A DNA stretch of 64,000 nt from Thermomonas fusca DSM 15424 (lineage in GTDB: Bacteria > Pseudomonadota > Gammaproteobacteria > Xanthomonadales > Xanthomonadaceae), in NCBI RefSeq assembly GCF_000423885.1, contig NZ_AUIV01000005.1, positions 1 through 64,000 of the forward strand, written 5' to 3'. The notes under the pieces were generated by a model, which was not told where the DNA came from, searched no databases, and was given only the letters and a program-made list of their open reading frames with translations. The translations under genes and the position numbers were made by a program. The number at the start of each line of letters is the position of its first letter. Within the stretch, counting starts at the first letter, position 1. Shown one piece after another: positions 8,376 through 16,343 of the stretch.

Positions 8376-8431
8376 AAAGTGGGGTCGGAGTGGCCTTTCC
8401 GTGCGTGGAAAGGCCACTCCGACCCCACTTT
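8376..8431. repeat. perfect 25-bp inverted repeat (REP-like hairpin)
   Basis: Left arm 8376-8400 begins AAAGTGGGGTCGGAGTGGCC; right arm 8407-8431 is its exact complement, with a 6-nt loop GTGCGT. It lies between rlmJ (minus, stop at 8436) and the DUF808 gene (minus, start 8328). It has no T tract, so a terminator role would rest on stem strength alone. Related palindromes beginning AAAGTGGGGTC are, from memory, dispersed in Stenotrophomonas and Lysobacter genomes alongside REP-associated transposases; no transposase is near. Confidence 0.85.
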
Positions 8432-8435
8432 CCGC

Positions 8436-9293
8436 CTATGCCGCTTCGCGCAGCCACTCCAGCCGCGCGCTGGCGCCGGGTTCGCCCAACACGCGGCGCA
8501 GGGCGTCGAGGGTGGGGCGCATGGCGACGTCGAACTGCCACGGCGGATTGAGGATCAGCAGGCCGCTGCCGTTCATCCGCAGCGGCGAATCGTCCGGGCG
8601 TACCAGCAGTTCCAGCAGCAGCGCCGATTTCGCCGGCAGTTTCGCCGCGGCGCGCCGGAACGGGTGCAGCGCGCGGCCCTGCTTGATCGGATACCACAGC
8701 GCGAACATGCCCTGCGGCCAGCGCGCCAGGCCTTCCTTCAGCGCCGCCAGCGCGAGGTCGAATTCGGCCAGCTGCGCCTCGAACGGCGGATCGATCAGCA
8801 CCAGCCCGCGGGCGAACTTCTGCGCGCCGTGTTTCGGCGGCAGCAGCGCCTTGAGTGCGGCGTAGCCGTCGCGGGCGTGCACGGCGATGCGCGGATCGGC
8901 GGCGAAGTGCTGCTTCAGCACTGCGGCTTCTTCCGGATGCAGCTCGCAGGCGGCGATCCGGTCGGTCTCCCGCAGTGCGTGCCCCAGCAGCCAGGGCGAG
9001 CCGGGATACGCTGCGTTGCCATGCTGGCCGCGGCAGGCGCGCACCGCGGCCAGGTAGCGCTGGATTGCCGGATCGCGCGGGGCTTCGGCCTGCAGCCGGG
9101 CGATGCCGTCCTGCGCCTCGCCGGTAGCCTGCGCGGCCTCGCCGTCGAGCTTGTACAGCCCGCGGCCGGCGTGGGTATCCAGCGCGAAGCAGGGTGACGG
9201 CTTGGCGGTCAGCGCCTCGCACAGGGCCAGCAGCACGACGTGCTTGAGGACATCGGCGTGGTTGCCGGCATGGAAGGCGTGGCGGTAATTCAT
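8436..9293 (-). CDS. rlmJ: 23S rRNA (adenine-2030-N6)-methyltransferase RlmJ
   Basis: 285 residues from the ATG at 9293 (MNYRHAFHAGNHADVLKH, matching the E. coli RlmJ N-terminus); the frame opens 8 codons earlier at 9317, which adds nothing family-like. RlmJ methylates A2030 of 23S rRNA. Visible motifs are YRHAFHAGNHADVLKH at the start, the SAM-binding LDTHAGRGLYKL, and the catalytic LIDPPFE (DPPF class of amino-methyltransferases). It is divergent from creB. Confidence 0.93.
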   Translation of the reverse strand: MNYRHAFHAGNHADVLKHVVLLALCEALTAKPSPCFALDTHAGRGLYKLDGEAAQATGEAQDGIARLQAEAPRDPAIQRYLAAVRACRGQHGNAAYPGSPWLLGHALRETDRIAACELHPEEAAVLKQHFAADPRIAVHARDGYAALKALLPPKHGAQKFARGLVLIDPPFEAQLAEFDLALAALKEGLARWPQGMFALWYPIKQGRALHPFRRAAAKLPAKSALLLELLVRPDDSPLRMNGSGLLILNPPWQFDVAMRPTLDALRRVLGEPGASARLEWLREAA

Positions 9294-9361
9294 GCGCGCA
9301 TTGTCGCAGGACTTCACATTCGCCCCCCAAACCGCGGCGCACGCCCGGTTACGATGCCGGC

Positions 9362-10030
9362 ATGTCCTCCATCCTGCTGGCCGAAGACGAAGTCGCCATC
9401 GCCGAGACCGTGCTGTACGCGCTGCGCGCCGAAGGCTTCACCGCCGAGCACGTGCTGCTGGGCGGGCAGGTGCTGTCGCGGCTGGCGCGAGGCGGGATCG
9501 ACCTGGTCATCCTCGACGTGGGCCTGCCCGACGCGAGCGGCTTCGAGGTCTGCCGCCGGCTGCGCGAACACCACGCGCTGCCGGTGATCTTCCTGACCGC
9601 GCGCAGCGACGAAATCGACCGCGTGCTGGGGCTGGAGCTGGGCGCAGACGACTACATGGCCAAGCCTTTTTCGCCGCGCGAGCTGGTGGCGCGGGTGCGC
9701 GCGCGGCTGCGCCGGCACGAGGGCGGGCTGGCCCGCCAGCGCGGCCGGTTCGAGATCGACAGCGAGGCCCACCGCATCCGCTACGCCGGCCACTGGCTGG
9801 AATTGACCCGCTATGAGCACGCGCTGCTGGCCGAATTGCTGCGCCGTCCCGGCGCCATCCTCGCCCGTGCGCAGCTGCTGGACCGGGTGTGGGCGGATGC
9901 GCTGGAATCCGGCGAGCGCACCGTCGACACCCACGTGAAGACCCTGCGGGCCAAGCTGCGCCAGCTCGACCCCGCGCGCGACCCGATCCGCACCCATCGC
10001 GGGTTGGGCTATTCCATCGAGGTGGACTGA
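9362..10030 (+). CDS. creB: response regulator CreB (OmpR family)
   Basis: 222 residues: receiver domain with acidic pocket AEDE and phosphoacceptor Asp52 (VILDVGLPD), Lys in MAKPFSPRE, then a winged-helix DNA-binding domain (LTRYEHALLAELLRRPG ... VDTHVKTLRAKLRQLD ... THRGLGYSIE). The start ATG at 9362 sits 69 bp from the divergent rlmJ. The next gene, 6 bp downstream, is its histidine kinase and creD follows. That triad gives the name; in E. coli CreB is tied to carbon metabolism and envelope stress. Confidence in CreB over another OmpR regulator rests mainly on creD. Confidence 0.88.
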   Translation: MSSILLAEDEVAIAETVLYALRAEGFTAEHVLLGGQVLSRLARGGIDLVILDVGLPDASGFEVCRRLREHHALPVIFLTARSDEIDRVLGLELGADDYMAKPFSPRELVARVRARLRRHEGGLARQRGRFEIDSEAHRIRYAGHWLELTRYEHALLAELLRRPGAILARAQLLDRVWADALESGERTVDTHVKTLRAKLRQLDPARDPIRTHRGLGYSIEVD

Positions 10031-10036
10031 ATCCCG

Positions 10037-11467
10037 GTGAAGATCGCGCTGCGCGTGCTGCTGGGCTACTTTCTGATCGTCGCGCTGGCGGCGCTGCTGC
10101 TGGTCAACGTGTTCCTGCAGCAGGTCAAGCCCGGCGTGCGCCAAGCGATGGAGGACACCCTGGCGGACACCGCCAACCTGCTGGCGGAGCTGGCCAGCGA
10201 CGACCTGCTGGCCGGCCGCATCGCCGACGGCCGCTTCGCGACGCGGGTACGGGCGATGACCGGGCGCGAGCTGGACGCCGACATCTGGGGGCAGGCCAAG
10301 CGCCGCGCCAGCTACCGGGTGACCATCACCGACGCGCGCGGGATCGTGGTGTTCGATTCCGCCGGCAAGGAAGTGGGGCGCGACAACTCGCGCTGGAACG
10401 ACGTCTACCGCACCCTGCGCGGCCAATACGGCGCGCGTTCCACCCGCGACAACCCGGATGACGAGGCCAGCACGGTGATGTACGTGGCCGCGCCGATCCG
10501 CGATGCCGGTGGCCGGATCGCCGGCGTGCTCACCGTATCCAAGCCGAACCGCAGCATCCAGCCGTTCATCGAGCGCAGCCAGACCACCATCCTGCGCTGG
10601 GGCTGGGTGCTGCTGGGCAGCGCGCTGCTGGTGGGTGGCTTGGCCGCGTGGTGGCTGTCGCGCCAGCTGGCCGCACTGCGCCGCTATGCCGACGCGGTGG
10701 CGCGCGGCGAACGCGCGTCGCTGCCGGACGCCGCCGGCGAATTCGCCGACCTCGGCCGCGCGCTGGAAAGCATGCGCCGGCAGCTGGAGGGCAAGCAATA
10801 CGTCGAGCGCTACGTGCACGCGCTGACCCACGAATTGAAAAGCCCGCTGGCGGCGATCCGCGGCGCGGCCGAGCTGCTGGAAGGGCCGCTGCCGGAGGCC
10901 GATCGCGCCCGCTTCGTCGCCAGCATCGACGCCCAGGGCCGGCGGATGGCGGCGATGGTGGACCGGCTGCTGGCGCTGGCCGCGCTGGAGCATCGCGAAG
11001 GCCTGGACGCGCCGCTGCCGCTGGACCTGGCCGCGCTGGCGGGCGATGCGCTCGACGACGCGGCATCGCGTGCGCAGGCGCGTGGCGTGCAGGTCAATCT
11101 GCAGGTGGACGATGCGTTGCCGGCGGTCGAAGGCGATGCGTTCCTGCTGCGCCAGCTATTGGGCAACCTGATCGACAACGCCATCGATTTCTCGTCCGCC
11201 GGTGGCGTGGTCGACGTGCGCTTGCATGCCCGATCCAACGGGTTGCGCATCGAGGTCGCGGATCGCGGCCCCGGCCTTCCCGACTTCGCGCTGGAGCGGG
11301 TGTTCGAGCGCTTCTACTCGCTGCCGCGCCCGGACGGCGGCGCCCGCGGCAACGGCCTGGGCCTGAACTTCGTCGCCGAAATCGCCAAGCTGCATGGCGG
11401 CACGGTCAGCCTGGTCAATCGCGACGGCGGTGGCGCCATCGCCGTGGTCGTGTTCCCGCTCGCATAG
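10037..11467 (+). CDS. creC: sensor histidine kinase CreC
   Basis: 476-residue membrane kinase partnered with CreB. TM1 is near residues 6-28 (LLGYFLIVALAALLLVNVFL). A periplasmic sensor domain follows (includes ITDARGIVVFDSAGKEVG, a Cache-like strand pattern). TM2 lies near 190-210 (WGWVLLGSALLVGGLAAWWL). A HAMP linker leads to the phosphoacceptor His265 in LTHELKSPLAAIRG, and ATP lid boxes NLIDNAIDF, ADRGPGLP and GNGLGLNF complete the kinase. The start codon is GTG at 10037 (GTGAAGATCGCG) or its equivalent, 6 bp after creB. Confidence 0.9.
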   Translation: MKIALRVLLGYFLIVALAALLLVNVFLQQVKPGVRQAMEDTLADTANLLAELASDDLLAGRIADGRFATRVRAMTGRELDADIWGQAKRRASYRVTITDARGIVVFDSAGKEVGRDNSRWNDVYRTLRGQYGARSTRDNPDDEASTVMYVAAPIRDAGGRIAGVLTVSKPNRSIQPFIERSQTTILRWGWVLLGSALLVGGLAAWWLSRQLAALRRYADAVARGERASLPDAAGEFADLGRALESMRRQLEGKQYVERYVHALTHELKSPLAAIRGAAELLEGPLPEADRARFVASIDAQGRRMAAMVDRLLALAALEHREGLDAPLPLDLAALAGDALDDAASRAQARGVQVNLQVDDALPAVEGDAFLLRQLLGNLIDNAIDFSSAGGVVDVRLHARSNGLRIEVADRGPGLPDFALERVFERFYSLPRPDGGARGNGLGLNFVAEIAKLHGGTVSLVNRDGGGAIAVVVFPLA

Positions 11468-11554
11468 GCGCGCTTCACGCCGGCCTCATCATCGCGCCAT
11501 CGTCGCCTCGAACCGCCGCGCCAGGCTGTCGCCATCTTCCGACGGAGCAAGACG

Positions 11555-12928
11555 ATGCGACTGGCATTCAAGGCCGGGATGGTGGTGCTGCTGACCCTGG
11601 CCATCCTCATTCCGCTGCAGCTGATCCGCGGCACCATCCACGAACGCCAGCGCTATCGCGAACAGGCGGTGCGCGACATCGGCGCCAGCTTCGGCGCGCG
11701 CCAGACCATCGCCGGGCCGGTATTGGTGGTGCCCTATGAGGAGCGCGTGGTCGAGGTGACCAGCGATGAGAATGGCAACGAGCGCCGCAGCCTGCGGCGC
11801 AGGAGCGGGCAGTGGACGTTCTTCCCGGCCAGCCTGTCGATCGACGGCGAGCTCAAGCCGGACGTGCGTCGGCGCGGCCTGCACGAGGTGCGCGTGTACC
11901 AGTGGGACGGCCAGGCGCTGGCGCGCTTCGATGCGGTGGTGCCGGCCGAGGCCGAGGGCGTGCAGCGCCGCATCGGCCAGCCGTGGCTGAGTCTCGGGAT
12001 CGCCGACGTCGGTGGCCTGCACGGCACGCCGCGGATCAGCGTGGACGGCGCAGCGGTGGCGGTGGCGCAGGGCCTCGGCCATGCCGACGGTCCCGGCGTA
12101 CACGCGCGGCTGGCGGTGCCCGCTGCAGGAAGCCGGCTGCGGCTGGATGTGCGCGCCGAACTGTCGCTGCGCGGCACCGAATCTTTCGCGATGCTGCCGC
12201 TGGGCGAGGCCAACGATCTGCGCCTGCGTTCGCGCTGGCGCAGCCCGAAGTTCGAGGGCCGCTCGCCGCAGCACGATATCGATGCGCACGGTTTCCGCGC
12301 GCGCTGGCAGATCGCCGCGGTGGCGAGCAATGCGCAGCGGCGCTACTTGCAGTCGCCGGCGATGGCACCGGAGCAGGCGCTGTCCGAATCGGCCCGCGCG
12401 GCGCTGAGCGCCGGCATGCCGTGGACGCCGCCGGGCGATGCGGTCAGCGTGGCGCTGATCGACCCGGTGAACCCTTATCTGCAGGCCGACCGCGCCAGCA
12501 AGTACGGCCTGCTGTTCGTGCTGCTGACCTTCGTCGGCTTCTTCATGTTCGAACTGATCAAGCGGGTGCGCGTGCATCCCATCCAGTACCTGCTGGTGGG
12601 CATGGCCATCGCGATCTTCTTCCTGCTGCTGCTGAGCCTGAGCGAGCACCTCGCTTTCGGCCTGTCCTACCTGCTGGCCGCCGCCGCCTGCATCGGTTTG
12701 ATCGGGTTCTACCTGTCGGCGGTGCTGCGCAGCCGCGCGCGCGGGCTGGGGTTCGCAGTGATGCTGGGCGCGCTGTACGCGGCGCTGTACGGGCTGCTGT
12801 TGTCGGAGGACAACGCGCTGGCGCTGGGCGCCGGGCTGCTGTTCGCGATCCTGGCGGGGATCATGCTGGCGACCCGGCAGGTGGACTGGTACCAGCTGTC
12901 CGGCCGCGACGAGGGCGGGCTGCGCTGA
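11555..12928 (+). CDS. creD: CreD family inner membrane protein
   Basis: 457 residues. N-terminal TM (MVVLLTLAILIPLQLIRGTI), then the CreD signature HERQRYREQAVRDIGASFGARQ, a large periplasmic domain, and five or six C-terminal membrane helices starting at YGLLFVLLTFVGFFMFELIK. The motif RVHPIQYLLVGMAIAIFFLLLLSLSEHLAF is typical of the family. CreD is the main CreBC-controlled gene in several gammaproteobacteria and affects envelope integrity and beta-lactam response. A weak cre-tag-like pair, TTCAC then six bases then CTCAT, lies at 11474-11489. The gene follows creC by 87 bp. Confidence 0.93.
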   Translation: MRLAFKAGMVVLLTLAILIPLQLIRGTIHERQRYREQAVRDIGASFGARQTIAGPVLVVPYEERVVEVTSDENGNERRSLRRRSGQWTFFPASLSIDGELKPDVRRRGLHEVRVYQWDGQALARFDAVVPAEAEGVQRRIGQPWLSLGIADVGGLHGTPRISVDGAAVAVAQGLGHADGPGVHARLAVPAAGSRLRLDVRAELSLRGTESFAMLPLGEANDLRLRSRWRSPKFEGRSPQHDIDAHGFRARWQIAAVASNAQRRYLQSPAMAPEQALSESARAALSAGMPWTPPGDAVSVALIDPVNPYLQADRASKYGLLFVLLTFVGFFMFELIKRVRVHPIQYLLVGMAIAIFFLLLLSLSEHLAFGLSYLLAAAACIGLIGFYLSAVLRSRARGLGFAVMLGALYAALYGLLLSEDNALALGAGLLFAILAGIMLATRQVDWYQLSGRDEGGLR

Positions 12929-12949
12929 GGCCGGGCCGTGCCGAATCGA

Positions 12950-12976
12950 ACGGGGCGCGCGGAACGTGCGCCCCGT
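12950..12976 (+). terminator. GC-rich hairpin after creD
   Basis: Stem ACGGGGCGC (12950-12958) pairs with GCGCCCCGT (12968-12976) around a 9-nt loop, 22 bp after the creD stop. There is no T tract, so it may terminate weakly or just protect the transcript end. Confidence 0.45.
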
Positions 12977-13074
12977 CACGGCTGCAGGTGAGGCAGCCAT
13001 GACCAAAGGCCCGGGTGCCGATGCCACGGCGCTGGCTAGACTCCGGTCTTTGCCGCAGTTCCCCGGGGATGACG

Positions 13075-14667
13075 ATGAAGCGATTGATGTTGACGGCCGC
13101 CTTGCTGGTGGCCGCGCTGGGCAGCGCGCAGGCGCAGGAAAAGGTGGACCTGGACGTGACCTCGCAGATCCGCCAGGAAGCATTCCAGCGTTCGCAGGTG
13201 ATGGCCACGCTCAATCACCTGACCGATGTGATCGGGCCGCGCCTGACCAATTCGCCGTCGATGGCGAACGCCAACCAGTGGACGCGTTCGAAGTTCAGCG
13301 AATGGGGCATGGCCAACGTGCACGACGAAGCGGTGGCCGACATCGGCCGCGGCTGGGCGTTCACCGACGCCAGCATGGAAATGCTGTCCCCGCGCGCGAT
13401 GCCGCTGCACGCGCTGCCCAAGGCATGGACGCCCGGCACCAACGGCGCGGTCGAGGGCGAGGCGATCTTCGCCAAGATCGAGTCCAAGGCCGACCTGGAG
13501 AAGTGGAAGGGCAAGCTGAGGGGCAAGATCGTCTTCACCGATGCATTGCGCCCTTACAAGCCGAACGAGAAGTCGGACTTCAGCCGCCACGACCACGACA
13601 GCCTGGAGGAATTGCTGTCCTACCCGCTGCCGCAGGAGCGCAACAGCGATCCCGAAATGATGGCGCGCTACCGCGCGCGCATGGAGCTGGCGCCGCTGGT
13701 CAACCAGTTCCTGATCGACGAGGGCGTGGCTGCCACGGTGTCGATCAGCAGCTGGAACGACGGCATCGTGCGGGTGATGGGGGGCGGTTCGCGCAAGGCC
13801 GGCGAGTCGGTCGGCGTGCCGGCGCTGGTGATGATGGCCGAGCACTACAACACGGTGATGCGCGCGCTGGAGCGCAAGGAAGCGGTGAAGCTGCGGCTCA
13901 ATGTCGATGCGCGTTTCATCGACGAAGCCAACCAGCCCGGTTACAACACCATTGCCGAGATCCCGGGCACCGGGCCGCAGAAGAATGAAGTGGTGATGCT
14001 GGGCGCGCACCTGGATTCCTGGCACACCGGCTCGGGCGCCAACGACAACGGCGCCGGCGTGGCGGTGATGATGGAGGCCATGCGCATCCTCAAGGCGGTG
14101 GGCGCCAGGCCCAACCGCACCATCCGCGTGGCGCTGTGGACCGGCGAGGAGCAGGGCCTGATCGGCTCGCAGTCGTACGTGGGCAAGCACTTCGGCAAGT
14201 TCGAGGAGCCGAAGGACCCCGAACAGAAGGCGCTGCCGGCGTTCTTCCGCCAGAGCAAGGGCAAGCTGATCCGCACCGCCGACCACGGCAAGATCTCCGC
14301 CTACTTCAACCTCGACAACGGCAGCGGCAAGATCCGCGGCATCTACGCGCAGGAAAACCTCGCCGTGGCGCCGATCTTCGAAGAATGGCTGAAGCCGTGG
14401 AACGACGTGGGCGCCACCATCGTCACCCAGCGCAACACCGGCAGCACCGACCACGTCAGCTTCGACGCGGTGGGCATCCCCGGCTTCCAGTTCGTGCAGG
14501 ACCAGCTGGACTACTTCAGCCACGTCCACCACACCCATCTGGACGTGCAGGACCACGCGGTGGCGGCCGATTTGAAGCAGGCTTCCGCGATCGTCGCCTC
14601 GTTCGTCTACAACACCGCGATGCGCCCGGCCAAGCTGCCGCGCAAGCCGTTCGTGGAAACGAAGTAA
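13075..14667 (+). CDS. secreted M28 family zinc metallopeptidase (aminopeptidase-like)
   Basis: 530 residues from the ATG at 13075 (another ATG 6 nt upstream is possible; longer frames from 13015 are not signal-peptide-like). Signal peptide MKRLMLTAALLVAALGSAQA with cleavage before QEK, so exported. A PA-like insertion occupies about residues 130-290. The M28 catalytic domain has zinc ligands in GAHLDSWHTGSGANDNGAG (His, bridging Asp), the catalytic pair in WTGEEQGLIGSQ, Asp in YFNLDNGSG and a late His in SHVHHTHLDV. Xanthomonads make several such peptidases for scavenging. It is a single gene closed by the hairpin at 14690-14720. Confidence 0.9.
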   Translation: MKRLMLTAALLVAALGSAQAQEKVDLDVTSQIRQEAFQRSQVMATLNHLTDVIGPRLTNSPSMANANQWTRSKFSEWGMANVHDEAVADIGRGWAFTDASMEMLSPRAMPLHALPKAWTPGTNGAVEGEAIFAKIESKADLEKWKGKLRGKIVFTDALRPYKPNEKSDFSRHDHDSLEELLSYPLPQERNSDPEMMARYRARMELAPLVNQFLIDEGVAATVSISSWNDGIVRVMGGGSRKAGESVGVPALVMMAEHYNTVMRALERKEAVKLRLNVDARFIDEANQPGYNTIAEIPGTGPQKNEVVMLGAHLDSWHTGSGANDNGAGVAVMMEAMRILKAVGARPNRTIRVALWTGEEQGLIGSQSYVGKHFGKFEEPKDPEQKALPAFFRQSKGKLIRTADHGKISAYFNLDNGSGKIRGIYAQENLAVAPIFEEWLKPWNDVGATIVTQRNTGSTDHVSFDAVGIPGFQFVQDQLDYFSHVHHTHLDVQDHAVAADLKQASAIVASFVYNTAMRPAKLPRKPFVETK

Positions 14668-14689
14668 GCGCTTTGCCGCGTGCGATGCG

Positions 14690-14720
14690 AAGGGCCGGCC
14701 ATGCGCCGGCCCTTTGTTTT
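14690..14720. terminator. rho-independent terminator, M28 peptidase
   Basis: AAGGGCCGGC (14690-14699) pairs with GCCGGCCCTT (14705-14714), followed by TGTTTT. It lies 23 bp after the peptidase stop and faces ppx, which converges with its stop at 14761. Confidence 0.8.
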
Positions 14721-14760
14721 CAAGCACCTGCGCCCGCGCGGTGGCGGCGGGTTGAAGCGC

Positions 14761-16323
14761 TCAGTCGAGCGCCAGCTTCAGGTTGATGCCCAGCCCCAGC
14801 ATGTCTTCCGGCTCCGCCTCCAGGTCCGCGCGCAGCAGCGGGCGCGACTGCAGCCAGCGCCGATCCAGCTGCAGCAGCAGGCGGTCGCCATCGGCCCGCA
14901 GCTGCAGGCCTTGCGGCTGTTCGCTGCTGCGCGAGCGGTGCAACAGCACCGCCAGTCGCAGCAGCGCGGCGCTGCGGCGGGCGTTGGCCAGCAGGCGGTC
15001 GGGAATCATCTCGAACGCCGACTTGGGCACGCTGCGCCGGTGCGTGCGCACCAGCGCGGCGAGGAAGCGCTGGCCCTGCTGCGAGAAGCCGGCGATGTCG
15101 GAATTCTGCAGCACGTAGGCGCCGTGGGTGTGGTAGCCGCTGTGGGCGATGGCCAGGCCGAGCTCGTGCAGGCGCGCCGCGCGGCTGAGCATCGCGCGGT
15201 CGTCGTTGCTCAGCCCCCAGTCGCCGGCGACTTGTTCGAACAGGCCCAGCGCGGTGGCTTCGACCCGCGCGGCTTGGGTGGCGTCCACGCCATAACGGTG
15301 CATCAGCGCGGCCACCGACACGTCGCGCGGGTCGTCGGCGCCGCCGCGTCCCAGCAGGTCGTACAGCACGCCTTCGCGCAGCGCCGCCTTGCTGACCTGC
15401 AGCCGTTCCAGCCTTAACGCGGCGAACACCGCCTCCAGCACCAGCACGCCGCCGGCGATCACCGGGCGGCGGTCGTCGGACAGGCCGGGCAGCACGATGT
15501 CCTCGATCCGGCCGGCCTGCAGGATGCGGTCGCGGATCTGCGCCAGCCCCTCGGGGGTGATCGAACCCTTGGTCAGCTTCATCGCCGCGCAGATGCCGCC
15601 GATCGCCTTGTGGGTGCCGGAAGTGCCGATGGCTTCGTCCCAGCCCAGCCGGCGGTAGGTGGCGGCGAATTGCTGCAGCTGCGCCGACACCTCGGTGAAC
15701 GCGGCGTTCCAGCGCTTCCGGGTGAGCTTGCTGCCCTCGAAGAAGCGGCGCGTGCTGGCCACGCAGCCGACCTGCAGGCTTTCGCGCTCCAGCGGGATGA
15801 AGCCTTCGCCGATGATGCATTCGGTGGAACCACCGCCGATGTCGATGACCAGCCGTTTCTGGCCTTCCTGCGGGGGTTGCTCATGGGCCACGCCCAGATA
15901 GACCAGGCGCGCTTCCTCGCGGCCGGAGACCACGTCGATGGCATGGCCCAGCGCCGCTTCGGCCGGGGCCAGGAACGATTCCGGCGCACGCAGCTGGCGC
16001 ACCGTATGTGTGGCCACCGCGCGCACATGCCGCGGCGGGATCTCGGCGATGCGCTGGCCGAACCGGGCCAGGCAGGCCAGCGCGCGTTCGCGCACTTCCG
16101 GCGCCAACCCGCCCAATGCGTTCAGGCCTTCGCCCATGCGCACGGTTTCGCGCAGGCGATCGACCACCCGCAGCTGGCCCAGCACCCGCTGCGCCACCAC
16201 GATATGGAAGCTGTTCGAGCCGAGGTCGACTGCTGCCACCAGGTCGCCGTCGCGCAGCGGTGCGGGGGCCCGGGGCGGAAGCGGGCTCATGCGATCGGTC
16301 GGATAGGGGGGCGCATGCGCCAT
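14761..16323 (-). CDS. ppx: exopolyphosphatase (Ppx/GppA family)
   Basis: 520 residues. It removes terminal phosphate from polyphosphate chains, opposing Ppk1 encoded just upstream. The ASKHA phosphate-binding loops are AAVDLGSNSFHIVV and LVIDIGGGSTECI; a C-terminal HD-like helical region follows (LHELGLAIAHSGYHTHGAYVLQNSD). The ATG at 16323 has AGG five bases upstream and is 20 bp from the ppk1 stop. An internal ATG at 16290 would remove 11 residues and match the usual N-terminus length, but has no ribosome site. It is last in the phoB-phoR-ppk1-ppx run. Confidence 0.94.
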   Translation of the reverse strand: MAHAPPYPTDRMSPLPPRAPAPLRDGDLVAAVDLGSNSFHIVVAQRVLGQLRVVDRLRETVRMGEGLNALGGLAPEVRERALACLARFGQRIAEIPPRHVRAVATHTVRQLRAPESFLAPAEAALGHAIDVVSGREEARLVYLGVAHEQPPQEGQKRLVIDIGGGSTECIIGEGFIPLERESLQVGCVASTRRFFEGSKLTRKRWNAAFTEVSAQLQQFAATYRRLGWDEAIGTSGTHKAIGGICAAMKLTKGSITPEGLAQIRDRILQAGRIEDIVLPGLSDDRRPVIAGGVLVLEAVFAALRLERLQVSKAALREGVLYDLLGRGGADDPRDVSVAALMHRYGVDATQAARVEATALGLFEQVAGDWGLSNDDRAMLSRAARLHELGLAIAHSGYHTHGAYVLQNSDIAGFSQQGQRFLAALVRTHRRSVPKSAFEMIPDRLLANARRSAALLRLAVLLHRSRSSEQPQGLQLRADGDRLLLQLDRRWLQSRPLLRADLEAEPEDMLGLGINLKLALD

Positions 16324-16343
16324 TATCGCCTGCGCGGTCGCCG

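Noticed and set aside
13000..13074. Possible small ORF or dispersed repeat upstream of the M28 peptidase
   Set aside because: The minus strand reads VIPGELRQRPESSQ, which hints at an intergenic repeat, but no inverted arms or second copy exist in the window.
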